A stretch of DNA of 59,305 nt. Source: Delftia acidovorans. Its GTDB lineage: Bacteria > Pseudomonadota > Gammaproteobacteria > Burkholderiales > Burkholderiaceae_C. Of the stretch, positions 1 to 8,270 are shown in pieces (positions within the stretch are counted from its first letter, which is position 1; the number at the start of each line of letters is the position of its first letter). Both the position numbers and the translations under genes were made by a program. Below the pieces are notes generated by a model. That model made no database searches. It saw only the letters and a list, made by a program, of their open reading frames with translations, and was not told the DNA's origin. Location: assembly GCA_031286585.1 (NCBI GenBank), contig JAITUC010000034.1, forward strand, positions 1 to 59,305, in the 5' to 3' direction.

Positions 1-117
1 GGGATGCGGGGTGGCAAGCCTGCCGAAGGACAGGCTTGCTTCGTCATCTGACTTGCCGCAGTTGTTTGAGCGAAGCGCGCCAGCGCGCAGCGAGTTCTGC
101 GGCACACCCCGCATCCC
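1..117. repeat. Nested inverted-repeat intergenic element
   Basis: The arms 1-13 and 105-117 are exact reverse complements (GGGATGCGGGGTG / CACCCCGCATCCC). Inside them lie two more exact hairpins: 14-22 with 31-39 (GCAAGCCTG / CAGGCTTGC) and 54-61 with 97-104 (TGCCGCAG / CTGCGGCA). The whole would fold as a cruciform-like branched structure. No open frame here looks like a gene. It resembles the dispersed structured repeats common between genes in Comamonadaceae; that family assignment is from memory. It lies downstream of the minus-strand permease gene and may help to end its transcript. Confidence 0.6.
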
Positions 118-183
118 GCCCAACGCAGGTCGCCCGCAGCGAAGCGAAGGGTCGTGGGCAGTTTGGGGCGCGCTTCTTTGCTT

Positions 184-209
184 CCTTTCTTATCGCGCGA
201 TAAGAAAGG
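184..209. repeat. Perfect 26-bp palindrome
   Basis: A perfect palindrome is centred between 196 and 197, with core TTATCGCGCGATAA and flanks CCTTTC / GAAAGG. Together with the element at 1-117 it fills the gene-free stretch 1-296. It could be a Rho-independent-like stem for the permease transcript running leftward, or a dispersed palindromic unit. No protein was assigned to 210-296. Confidence 0.6.
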
Positions 210-296
210 GAGTCGGCCGCCGGGCCGAGACCCGGCCTCGAAAAACAACCACCCGGCAGGGTCAAAAAAGGGTGACCCGGGCAAAAAACCAAAGAC

Positions 297-2831
297 CTAC
301 TCAGCCACCTGCCTCAACGTCGCCATCACAGGCCTCCTCAACACCTCCCGCAACGCCCACCACCCCGCCATCCAGGCCAGCAAGGCCCCGGCCACGGCCC
401 CCGCCAATGGAGCCCACCAGGGCACGGTCCAGTTGAACTCGAACACCCAGCGCGCCAAGGCCCAGCCCACGGCCCCCGCCGCGCAGCTGGCCAGAAAGCC
501 CGCCAGCAGGCCCACGCCGGCCAGCTCGGCACGCTGCACCTGCGCCAGCAGCCGCGCCTGGGCCCCCACGGCGCGCATGATGGCGTACTCGCGGGCGCGC
601 TCCTCGCGCGTGGCGGTGACGGCGGCGAAGAGCACGACCAGGCCGGCGGCCAGGGTGAAGCCGAAGAGGAACTCCACCGCGCGTATCACCTGGTCCAGCA
701 CGCGCTGCACCTGGGCCAGCGTGGTGCTCAGGTCCACGTTGGTGATGTTGGGAAACTCGCGCACCAGGGCGTTGTCGAAGCCCGCCACGTCGGGCGCGCG
801 GTAGGCGGCCAGGTAGCTGACGGCCACGTCGTCCAGGTGGTCCACGGGGTAGATGACGAAGAAGTTGGCCCGCATCGAACCCCAGTCCACCTTGCGCAGG
901 CTGGTGATGCGCGCCTCGCTGGGCACGCCGCCCACGTCGAAGCCCAGCGTGTCGCCCAGCTTGAGGCCCAGCGTCTCGGCAATGCCCTCCTCCACGCTGA
1001 TCTCGCCCTTGGCGCCAGGCGTCCAGGTGCCCGCCGTGATCAGGTTGTGTGCGGGCGCCTGCGCCGTGGTGGAGAGGTTGAACTCCCGGTCCACCAGGCG
1101 CTTGGCGCGGTCTTCGCTGAAGTCGTCGGGGCTGACCGGCTTGCCGTTGACGCTCACCAGGCGCCCCCGGATCATGGGGAACCAGTCATAGGAGGTGACG
1201 CCGGCCTTGTCCAGCGCCGCGCGGAAACCATCGGCCTGCTCGGGCTGCACGTTGATGACGAAGCGGTTGGGCGCATTGGCCGGAGTGGCCTGGCGCCAGC
1301 TGCCGATGAGGTCGGTGCGCAGCAGCACCAGCAGCATGAGCGCCAGCAGGCCCACGGCCAGGCTGCTGATCTGCACCACGGCATAGGCCGGGCGCGCGGC
1401 GATCTGGCGCGTGGCCAGTACCAGCCAGCGCGGCGCCGTGCTCTCGTGCACCAGGCGGCGCAGCACCTGCACCGCCAGCCAGCCCAGGGCCGCGAACAGC
1501 AGCACGGCCACGGCAAAGCCGCCCACGGCGATCAGGCCCAGCTTGATGTCGCGGCTGGCGGCCAGCAGCAGCGCGGCAAAGCCTGCCACGCCCACACCCA
1601 GGACCACCATCGATGCAGGCTTGAGCGCGCCCAGGTCACGGCGCATGACGCGCAGCGGCGGCACGCGCGCCAGTTGCAGCACGGGCGGCAGACCAAAGGC
1701 CAGCAGCAGCGTCAGGCCCATGCCCACGCCAAAGGCGGCCGGCCACAGGCCGGGCGCAGGCAAGGCGGTTTCCACCAGCCCGGCCAGCAGCAGCACGAAC
1801 ACATGGTGGATGGCCCAGCCCAGCAGCACGCCGGCCGCGCTGGAAGCCAGGCCGACCAGCACGAACTCCACCGTGTAGGCGCCCGCGATGCGCCGCTGGC
1901 TCTGGCCCAGCACGCGCAGCATGGCCGAGGCGTCAAGGTGGCTGTTGGCAAAGCCGCGCGCCGCCAGCGCCACGGCCACGGCCGACAGCAGGGCCGCCAG
2001 CAGGGCCACCAGGCTCAGGAATTTCTCGGCGCGGTCCAGCGTCTGGCGCATTTCGGGGCGGCCGCTGTCCAACGACTCCACGCGCACCCCATGCACGCCG
2101 GGAGCCTTGGCCTGTTGCTCGGCCCAGAGGCGGTAGCGCTGCGCGGCGGCCTCGGCGCCCGCTCCTTCGCCGGCCACGGCCAGCCGGTAGGTGATGCGGC
2201 TGGCCGGCTGCACCAGGCCTGTGGCGGCCAGGTCGGCCGACGCGATCATCACGCGGGGCGCAAAGTTCATGAAGCCCGCGCCCCGGTCGGGTTCGATGGC
2301 GATGATGCGCGCCACGCGCAGTTGCGCATCGCCCAGCAGCAGCATGTCGCCCACGCCAATGCCCAGCGCCTCCAGCAGCGGCGCATCGACCCAGGCCTCG
2401 CCCCGCGCGGGGATGTCGCGCGTGGCCCGCTCGGCAGCGCCCGGCGCATCGGCCACGCGCAGGCTGCCGCGCAGCGGATAGCCGGGCACCACGCTCTTGA
2501 GCGCCACCAGCCGGCTCATGCCGCCCTGGGCATCGCTGGCGCGCGCCATGGTCGGGAAGCTGGCCGTCTCCACGGTCTGCAGGCCCTCGGCGCGCGCCTG
2601 CTCGGCAAAGGCCGGCGCCGTGGGGTTGTCGCTGACCACCACCACATCGCCGCCCAGCAGCTGGCGCGCATCACGCTGCAGCCCCGCCTGCAGCCGGTCG
2701 GCAAAAAAGCCCACCGAACTGAGCGCGGCCACGGCCAGCATCACGGCGACGATCAACAGGCGCAACTCGCCCGCGCGCAGGTCGCGCCACAGGGTGCGCC
2801 AACCCAGGGTCCATGCAGAAGATCCATTCAT
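297..2831 (-). CDS. FtsX-like ABC transporter permease (YbbP type)
   Basis: Predicted inner-membrane permease of 844 residues, in the size range of the YbbP family (about 800). It starts with a short cytoplasmic leader and a first membrane segment (LLIVAVMLAVAALSSVGFF), followed by a large MacB-type periplasmic domain. A block of membrane segments follows in the middle (from SLVALLAALLSAVAVALAA), then a second periplasmic domain and a C-terminal FtsX block (LVVLFAAVTATREERAREYA). The two-fold 'FtsX, soluble, FtsX' layout is typical of YbbP-like proteins that pair with a YbbA ATPase for lipoprotein or lipid handling. The usual ATPase partner is not next to it; the upstream gene is a porin. ATG at 2831 was chosen because the residues after it match a family N-terminus; a longer frame upstream reads as shadow sequence. 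Confidence 0.82.
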   Translation of the reverse strand: MNGSSAWTLGWRTLWRDLRAGELRLLIVAVMLAVAALSSVGFFADRLQAGLQRDARQLLGGDVVVVSDNPTAPAFAEQARAEGLQTVETASFPTMARASDAQGGMSRLVALKSVVPGYPLRGSLRVADAPGAAERATRDIPARGEAWVDAPLLEALGIGVGDMLLLGDAQLRVARIIAIEPDRGAGFMNFAPRVMIASADLAATGLVQPASRITYRLAVAGEGAGAEAAAQRYRLWAEQQAKAPGVHGVRVESLDSGRPEMRQTLDRAEKFLSLVALLAALLSAVAVALAARGFANSHLDASAMLRVLGQSQRRIAGAYTVEFVLVGLASSAAGVLLGWAIHHVFVLLLAGLVETALPAPGLWPAAFGVGMGLTLLLAFGLPPVLQLARVPPLRVMRRDLGALKPASMVVLGVGVAGFAALLLAASRDIKLGLIAVGGFAVAVLLFAALGWLAVQVLRRLVHESTAPRWLVLATRQIAARPAYAVVQISSLAVGLLALMLLVLLRTDLIGSWRQATPANAPNRFVINVQPEQADGFRAALDKAGVTSYDWFPMIRGRLVSVNGKPVSPDDFSEDRAKRLVDREFNLSTTAQAPAHNLITAGTWTPGAKGEISVEEGIAETLGLKLGDTLGFDVGGVPSEARITSLRKVDWGSMRANFFVIYPVDHLDDVAVSYLAAYRAPDVAGFDNALVREFPNITNVDLSTTLAQVQRVLDQVIRAVEFLFGFTLAAGLVVLFAAVTATREERAREYAIMRAVGAQARLLAQVQRAELAGVGLLAGFLASCAAGAVGWALARWVFEFNWTVPWWAPLAGAVAGALLAWMAGWWALREVLRRPVMATLRQVAE

Positions 2832-2902
2832 GCCGCGCAGATTAGCGCAGGCAGCGATGGGCAGCATCGCGCAACGGCTATTGGCGTGGCCCGAGACCCC
2901 GC

Positions 2903-4123
2903 TCAGAACGTCAGCCGCAGGCCCAGGTCCAGCCCCAGCGCCCCGGCCGGCTGCATGCCGCCCGTGACCGTGTAGGCGGGCTGGGGCAGGATGGCCGGGT
3001 TGCTGACCACCAGCGGCGTCACGCCCATCACGCCCGGGTTGTTGCGTCCGTTGCCCACGCCGATGCGCGACACCGTGGCGTACAGCGCCGTGCGTTTGGA
3101 CAGCGGGTGCACATAGCCCAGGGCGAGCTTGTTCACCGAGGCATCGCCATCGGCCAGGCCCTGGCCATTCCTGAACTGCACACGTGCATAGGAGGCGCGC
3201 AGCGCCCCCCGGCCCACGGGAATGTTCACGCCGGCCAGCACGCCCAGGTAGCGGTCGTTGATGGCGGCCAGCGTGCCGGCGTCGCGCCGCTCGTTGCGCA
3301 CGCCGGACCATTCGCCAAACAGCTTGACCGTGCCGAAGTCGTAGGAGCCGCCCAGGTTCAGCGAACGGATCTTTTCCGCGCCGGTGCCCGAGCTGCCCAG
3401 GGTGTTCTCGCCATAGCCCAGCGCCACGTCGGCCGGCCCCCGGGCCCAGCCCAGGCGGGCGCCCGCGTAGCGCCCCCGCTTCGAGCTGTTCTCGGGGAAG
3501 GCGTACATGGCCTGCCCGTAGACGCCGCCAAGGCCCGGCGGCAGGAAATAGCCGATGGAGTTGCCTGCGCGCAGATAGGTGTCCGTGCCCGCCGACAGCC
3601 CGCCGCCCAGCAGACCGCCCGTGGCCAGCGCGCGGGCAATGGCCAGGTTGCTGCTGACCACGGCGATCAGGTTGGTGCCCACGCCGTTGACGCTGAAGGG
3701 GTCGAACGCCCAGTCATTGAGAAAGGACGGCGTGTGGTCCCGGCCCATGCGCAGCTCGCCCAGGCGCCCGGACAGGCTGATGGTGGCGCGCCGCCCGAAG
3801 TTGAGCGCGCCGCCGCCCGTGTCGTTGGTGACGGGAGCCTCCAGCCACATGCCGGCCATGAGGCCGCCGCCCAGGTCTTCCTCGGCGCGCAGACCGATAC
3901 GGCTGGCCAGGCTGCCCGAAGGCGACAGCGCCCAGGTGCCCTGGCGTGCCGAGCGCGCGGCGCCCGCGTCCCAGGACTCGCTGCGCACGCTGTAGCGGCT
4001 GATGCTGGCGTCCATCACGCCGAACAGGGTGACCGAGGTGGGCGACTGGGCCTTGGCCTGGCCTGCCAGACACAGCAGGCCCAGGGCGGCCAGGCTGGCT
4101 GGACGGGGGTGAAGGCGGGGCAT
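2903..4123 (-). CDS. Gram-negative porin (Porin_4/OmpC-like)
   Basis: Outer-membrane trimeric porin of 406 residues. A signal peptide ends around AKA-Q (about residue 26). The mature start (SVTLFGVMDASISRY) is the classic betaproteobacterial porin opening, glycine and aromatic alternations follow a 16-strand barrel, and the chain ends in phenylalanine (RLTF) as required for assembly by the BAM complex. It is the last gene of the minus-strand operon whose first gene is the dioxygenase at 8109, with 20 bp between it and the oxidoreductase, so it probably serves uptake of the pathway substrate. General anion selectivity is typical of the family; the substrate is not visible. Confidence 0.9.
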   Translation of the reverse strand: MPRLHPRPASLAALGLLCLAGQAKAQSPTSVTLFGVMDASISRYSVRSESWDAGAARSARQGTWALSPSGSLASRIGLRAEEDLGGGLMAGMWLEAPVTNDTGGGALNFGRRATISLSGRLGELRMGRDHTPSFLNDWAFDPFSVNGVGTNLIAVVSSNLAIARALATGGLLGGGLSAGTDTYLRAGNSIGYFLPPGLGGVYGQAMYAFPENSSKRGRYAGARLGWARGPADVALGYGENTLGSSGTGAEKIRSLNLGGSYDFGTVKLFGEWSGVRNERRDAGTLAAINDRYLGVLAGVNIPVGRGALRASYARVQFRNGQGLADGDASVNKLALGYVHPLSKRTALYATVSRIGVGNGRNNPGVMGVTPLVVSNPAILPQPAYTVTGGMQPAGALGLDLGLRLTF

Positions 4124-4143
4124 GGAAGTCTCCTGTTCATCGC

Positions 4144-5115
4144 TCAGGGAATGAGCACCGTCGCGCCCATGGTGCGGCGTGACTCCAGCGCCCGGTGCGC
4201 CTCGGCTGCATCGGCCAGCGCAAAGCTCTGCTGGGGCTCGCTGCTGATGCGGCCGGCCAGCACATGGTCGAACAGCTCGCGCGCCATCTCCAGCATGTGG
4301 GCGCGCGGCTGTATGTAGTGCACCATCGCGGGCCGCGTCATCCAGATCGATCCCTTGGCAGCCAGCAGCTGGGAGTCCACCACCACCGAGCCCGACGAGG
4401 TCCCGTTGCTGACCAGCCTGCCGCGCGGCTGCAGGCAGTCCAGCGAATCCATGAGCGTGTCCTTGCCCACCGAGTCGTAGACCACGGGCACGCCCTTGCC
4501 GCCCGTGATTTCCATCACGCGAGCAACGGTGTTCTCGCGCGAGGTCACGATGACGTGGGCACAGCCGTTGGCGCGCGCGGCGGCCGCCTTCTCATCGGTG
4601 CTCACCGTGCCGATCATGGTCACGCCCAGGGCACGCGCCCACTGGCAGGCGATCAGGCCCACGCCGCCGGCCGCCGCGTGGTAGAGAATGGTTTCGCCGC
4701 CCTGCAGCGGATGGACCTGGCGGAACAGGTACTGGGCCGTCATGCCCTTCATCATCAGCGTGGCTGCCGTGCGGTCGCTGATGCCGTCAGGCAGGGGGAT
4801 CAGCACCTCGGCCGGCATCACGCGCACATCGCTGTAGGCGCCCTGCGGGCCCATCAGATAGCCCACGCGGTCGCCGGGCCGCACTTCGGTCACGCCCTCC
4901 CCCACGGCCTCGACCACGCCCACGGCGTCCGAGCCCAGGCCACTGGGCAGGTCCAGCGGATAGCGGCCGGTGCGGAAATAGATGTCGATGAAGTTGACGG
5001 CGATGAAGCTGTGGCGCACGCGCGCCTGGCCGGGGCCCGGGGCGCCGGCCTCGGCGTCCTCCAGCCTGAGCACCTCGGCGCCGCCGGTTGCATGAAAGCG
5101 GATGGCCTTTGCCAT
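4144..5115 (-). CDS. NADPH:quinone oxidoreductase, zinc-independent MDR
   Basis: Cytosolic medium-chain dehydrogenase/reductase of the QOR (quinone oxidoreductase) branch, 323 residues, the usual length. The GroES-like domain covers about residues 1-120, with the family opening (FIAVNFIDIYFRTGRYP). The Rossmann domain carries the AAAGGVG nucleotide-binding motif at 147-153. No structural or catalytic zinc cysteines are present. It sits in the dioxygenase/BKACE operon, 60 bp after the Bug gene and 20 bp before the porin, so it may reduce or oxidise a pathway intermediate rather than act on free quinones. Members of this family also reduce enoyl or enone groups, and the sequence does not decide between these. 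Confidence 0.85.
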   Translation of the reverse strand: MAKAIRFHATGGAEVLRLEDAEAGAPGPGQARVRHSFIAVNFIDIYFRTGRYPLDLPSGLGSDAVGVVEAVGEGVTEVRPGDRVGYLMGPQGAYSDVRVMPAEVLIPLPDGISDRTAATLMMKGMTAQYLFRQVHPLQGGETILYHAAAGGVGLIACQWARALGVTMIGTVSTDEKAAAARANGCAHVIVTSRENTVARVMEITGGKGVPVVYDSVGKDTLMDSLDCLQPRGRLVSNGTSSGSVVVDSQLLAAKGSIWMTRPAMVHYIQPRAHMLEMARELFDHVLAGRISSEPQQSFALADAAEAHRALESRRTMGATVLIP

Positions 5116-5175
5116 GGAGTCTCCTGGGGGTGATGGGGGGGTGATGGGGTGGTGATGGGGTCGGGTCCTGCCGGA

Positions 5176-6153
5176 TCAGTTGAGCCGGATATCGAAGTTC
5201 CTGACGATGGCGGCATTGCGGTCGAACTCGGCGCGCAGGTCGACCGACATCTGCTCCATCGACCTCTCGCCCTCGATGGACTCGAATCCCGTGCCCGCAT
5301 AGCGCTCGCGCACGGCCTTGCGGGCGTTGACCCGGGCCAGCGCGCCATGGATCTTCTCCAGCAGGGGGCGCGGCGTCTGCGCGGAGGCGAACACCCCGCT
5401 CCAGTTGCTGAAATCCACCTCCGGGTAGCCCAGCTCGGCCAGCGTGGGCACCTGCGGGTAATCGGGCAGGCGGCTCTTGTAGGCCACGGCCAGCAGCCTG
5501 ACCTTGCCGCCCGCGATCAGCGGCCTGGCGGTCACCGAGCCGTCGAACATCAGCGGGATCTGGTTGCCCATGACCTGCGCCAGCGCGGGCGCCGAGCCGG
5601 GAAAGGCCACGTGCTCCATGTCCAGCCCCGCCTTGCGGTTGAGGATGGCGCCCGCATACTGCGAGGCCGTTCCCTGGCTGTACGAGGCGAACGATAGCGT
5701 TCCCGGATGGGCCTTCACGTAGGCGATGGCCTCGGCCCCGTCGCGCGCGGGAAACTGCGGCGACGCGATGAACAGCATCACCGAGCGCGCCATCTGCGCG
5801 ACGGGCTGCACGTCCTTCAGGGGGTCGAAGCCGACCTTGAGCACGTGGGGCACCTCGGTGAGGATGTTGGTCACCGTCACCAGCAGCGTATTGCCGTCGG
5901 CCGGCTGGGACAGCATGTACTTGACGGCGATGGCGCCACCGGCACCGGGCCGGTTCTCGACGATGACGGGCTGGCGTATCTCCTGCGCCAATTGATCGCT
6001 GATGATGCGCGCGAACACATCGATGGTGCCGCCCGGCGGCGCCGGCACAACCAGCCGGACCGGCCGGTCCGGCTTGTCGCCGAAGGCCTGGGCACCTCCG
6101 GCCAGCAGCGCGGCGGCCAGAGCGACAGGAATCCAGGGGGCCATGCGTTTCAT
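5176..6153 (-). CDS. Bug-family tripartite tricarboxylate transporter substrate-binding protein
   Basis: Periplasmic solute-binding protein of the TctC/Bug family, 325 residues. A signal peptide ends near AQA-F (residue 23). Both family signatures are present: VPAPPGGTIDVFAR in the first lobe and VENRPGAGG shortly after. Bug proteins are very abundant in Burkholderiales and bind small carboxylates or related compounds, mostly without a dedicated TctA/TctB membrane partner beside them, as is the case here. It lies 14 bp after the BKACE gene, so its ligand is probably the substrate of this operon. The specific ligand cannot be read from the sequence. Confidence 0.9.
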   Translation of the reverse strand: MKRMAPWIPVALAAALLAGGAQAFGDKPDRPVRLVVPAPPGGTIDVFARIISDQLAQEIRQPVIVENRPGAGGAIAVKYMLSQPADGNTLLVTVTNILTEVPHVLKVGFDPLKDVQPVAQMARSVMLFIASPQFPARDGAEAIAYVKAHPGTLSFASYSQGTASQYAGAILNRKAGLDMEHVAFPGSAPALAQVMGNQIPLMFDGSVTARPLIAGGKVRLLAVAYKSRLPDYPQVPTLAELGYPEVDFSNWSGVFASAQTPRPLLEKIHGALARVNARKAVRERYAGTGFESIEGERSMEQMSVDLRAEFDRNAAIVRNFDIRLN

Positions 6154-6167
6154 GGTGGGCTCCCGGT

Positions 6168-7226
6168 TCAGGCGGCCTTGCGCAGAAAGCCCTGCTGGGC
6201 GCCGTTGCGGTTGGGCGCAAAGCCGTTGGCCTCCAGCGTCTCATCCACGGAGTCGTAGAACACGCCGATCCTGCTGATGTCCCGCGCCTGCTGCGCCGTG
6301 GCGATGGGCCGGCCGAATTCGCGGGCGATGCGCACCAGCTGCTCGATCTGCGCCACCGTGCCCATCTTGGCCGTGCGGCCCTGGTTCCAGAGGTTGTCTT
6401 CCGTGCCGCAGCGCACATGCAGGCCCATGGCGATGCCCATCATGTTCACGGGAAGCACGTTGAGCACCGAGCTTTCCACGGTGAGCACGGCGCCGTCGGG
6501 CACGGCGCGCACGAAGTGGGCCAGGCTGTAGATGCTGGGCGCGTCCATGCCGCCGCCGATCGCCACCCAGTTCATCACCAGCGGGCCCTTGTAGATGCCC
6601 CGGCGCATCAGCCGCTCCACGGACTCGAAGCTGTTGATGTTGTAGCACTGGAAGGCGCTCTGGATGCCGGCGGCCGACAGGCGCCGGATGTGCTCCTCGG
6701 CCCAGCCCGGCTGGGCGGGCACCGTCATCTCCTTGTAGGCATTGAAGATGGCGGGGTCCTCCATGGAGGTGCCGCGGATGTCGCGCGCATCGAACTGCTC
6801 CAGGATGTTCATCTGCGAGGTGTTGATGGTCACCGTCACCTGGTCGGGCACGGGCTGCAGCTCGGCCAGCATGTGGCGCGTGTCGTCGGACAGCCACTTG
6901 GCGGCGGCACCTTCGGTCTCCGGCGCGAAGCTGATCGATCCGCCCACCTGGATGATCATCTCGGGCACGCGCGCACGCACGCCGGCAATCAGCTCGTTGA
7001 ACTTGGACAGTCGCTTGCTGCCCTTGCCGTCCAGCTCGCGCACATGCAGGTGCAGCACGGTGGCGCCCGCGTTGTAGCAGTCCACCGCCTTCTGGATCTG
7101 TTCCTCCATGGTCACGGCGATCTCGCCGGGAAAGTCCGAGGGCAGCCACGACGGCGCATAGGGCGCGGCCGTGATGATCAGGGGGGGCTGGTTTTCCGGG
7201 AACAGGTGGCCGTCGAGGAAGTTCAT
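6168..7226 (-). CDS. BKACE family beta-keto acid cleavage enzyme (DUF849)
   Basis: Cytosolic TIM-barrel enzyme of 352 residues from the family of 3-keto-5-aminohexanoate cleavage enzyme. These Zn-dependent enzymes condense a beta-keto acid with acetyl-CoA and release acetoacetate plus a new acyl-CoA. The zinc ligands fit HLHVR (H59 and H61) and the downstream glutamate of CGTEDN. The N-terminal LIITAAP and the middle QVGGSISFAPE segments are also typical. Specificity in this family varies widely (aminohexanoate, dehydrocarnitine, dicarboxylates), and this member is not assignable by eye. It is 34 bp after the dioxygenase gene and 14 bp before the Bug gene, which marks the operon as catabolic: the upstream steps should generate a beta-keto acid. 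Confidence 0.87.
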   Translation of the reverse strand: MNFLDGHLFPENQPPLIITAAPYAPSWLPSDFPGEIAVTMEEQIQKAVDCYNAGATVLHLHVRELDGKGSKRLSKFNELIAGVRARVPEMIIQVGGSISFAPETEGAAAKWLSDDTRHMLAELQPVPDQVTVTINTSQMNILEQFDARDIRGTSMEDPAIFNAYKEMTVPAQPGWAEEHIRRLSAAGIQSAFQCYNINSFESVERLMRRGIYKGPLVMNWVAIGGGMDAPSIYSLAHFVRAVPDGAVLTVESSVLNVLPVNMMGIAMGLHVRCGTEDNLWNQGRTAKMGTVAQIEQLVRIAREFGRPIATAQQARDISRIGVFYDSVDETLEANGFAPNRNGAQQGFLRKAA

Positions 7227-7260
7227 GGCGTGTCTCCTTTTTTATCGTGCTCGTGGTGGT

Positions 7261-8109
7261 TCAGAAGGTCGGCGTGCCGACGATGCCCGCGCGCTCCATC
7301 CTGCGGTGGCTGGGCGGGTAGTCCATGGCCGCGTAGTGCTGGGTGGCGCGGTTGTCCCAGATCGCCACGCTGCCCGGTTGCCAGCGCCAGCGCACCTGGT
7401 ACTCGGGGATGGCGGCCTGGCTGATCAGGTACTGCAGCAGGCCGGAGGCACCCTGCGTGAAGTCCTGGCCCACCCGCACATTGGCGGGCGTGTGGAAGTT
7501 GGTGAAATGCGTGGTGAAGCCGTTCACGAACAGCACCTTCTCGCCGGTCTCGGGATGGGTGCGGACCACGGGATGCTCGGCATCGGGGTACTGGGCCTTG
7601 AGCGCCAGCCGCCTTTCGATGGGCATGGCCGCGCCGAACGTGCACTCGATGCTGTGGCGCGCGCGCAGCGGCGCGATCAGCGCCTTGACGGCATCCGGCA
7701 GTCGTTCGTAGGCCAGCGCCATGTTGGCCCACAGCGTGTCTCCGCCCACGGGCGGGCACTCCACGCAGTGCAGCACGCAGCCCATGGGCGGCGCCTCGCG
7801 CCAGGTGGCGTCGCAGTGCCAGGAATTTTCGTAGCGGTCGTTGGGCTGCTCGGGCGTCCTGTAGATGCGCACCAGGCCCGGATGCCCGGGGTCGCTGCCG
7901 GCCACCGGGTGGTCCTCCAGCTCGCCGAAGCGCCGCGCAAAGGCCACGTGCTCGGCGCGCGCCAGGTCCTGGTCGCGCAGGAACAGCACCTTGTGGCGCA
8001 GCAGCGCCGCCCGGATCTCCGAAAAAAGCGCGTCGTCGCGCACCGCGTCGGCCAGCCGCACGCCGAGCAACTCGGCGCCGATGGCGCATGTCATGGGCTC
8101 TATGCGCAT
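7261..8109 (-). CDS. TauD/TfdA-family Fe(II)/2-oxoglutarate dioxygenase
   Basis: Non-haem iron dioxygenase of 282 residues. It couples oxidation of a small acid to decarboxylation of 2-oxoglutarate. The HxD part of the facial triad is H98-x-D100 (SWHCDATW), the distal histidine is about H258 (TQHYA), and the 2OG-binding arginine lies just after (HRRMER). ATG at 8109 is chosen because a GGAGAC ribosome site precedes it and MRIEP fits the family start; the longer open frame runs into the promoter region. It is the first gene of the operon ending with the porin. Family members attack taurine, 2,4-D, alkylsulfates or gamma-butyrobetaine-like compounds. No sulfonate transporter is next to it, so the name TauD should not be taken as function. 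Confidence 0.87.
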   Translation of the reverse strand: MRIEPMTCAIGAELLGVRLADAVRDDALFSEIRAALLRHKVLFLRDQDLARAEHVAFARRFGELEDHPVAGSDPGHPGLVRIYRTPEQPNDRYENSWHCDATWREAPPMGCVLHCVECPPVGGDTLWANMALAYERLPDAVKALIAPLRARHSIECTFGAAMPIERRLALKAQYPDAEHPVVRTHPETGEKVLFVNGFTTHFTNFHTPANVRVGQDFTQGASGLLQYLISQAAIPEYQVRWRWQPGSVAIWDNRATQHYAAMDYPPSHRRMERAGIVGTPTF

Positions 8110-8270
8110 GCCTGTCTCCTGTCGTTGTTGTGTGTCCCCCGGCCCCTGGCAACGTGGCAATGGACCCGGTCTGTGCAATGTAGGAAAACCCGGTTCCACA
8201 GGGTTTGCAAGCCATGCCATCCTCTTTGCATTTCGTGCCAGAACAGCCACGGCCGGACAGGAGGGCAAGC
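8110..8270. promoter_or_regulatory. Divergent promoter region, dioxygenase operon / AraC gene
   Basis: This 161-bp gap separates two divergent starts and should hold both promoters and the AraC-protein site. A TGGCAA direct repeat at 8147-8152 and 8155-8160 is a candidate half-site pair; AraC-family sites are often direct repeats, though usually about two helical turns apart, so this is weak. A clear AGGAGG ribosome site at 8259-8264 fixes the AraC start at 8271. Confidence 0.45.

Noticed and set aside
837..2975. 712-codon plus-strand frame opposite the FtsX-like permease
   Set aside because: Gln/His/Arg-rich shadow of a clear membrane protein gene on the other strand.
7261..8109. Taurine dioxygenase role for the TauD-like gene, linked with xsc
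   Set aside because: It is 27 kb away in an operon with BKACE and Bug genes and no sulfonate ABC transporter. The family is too broad for that assignment.
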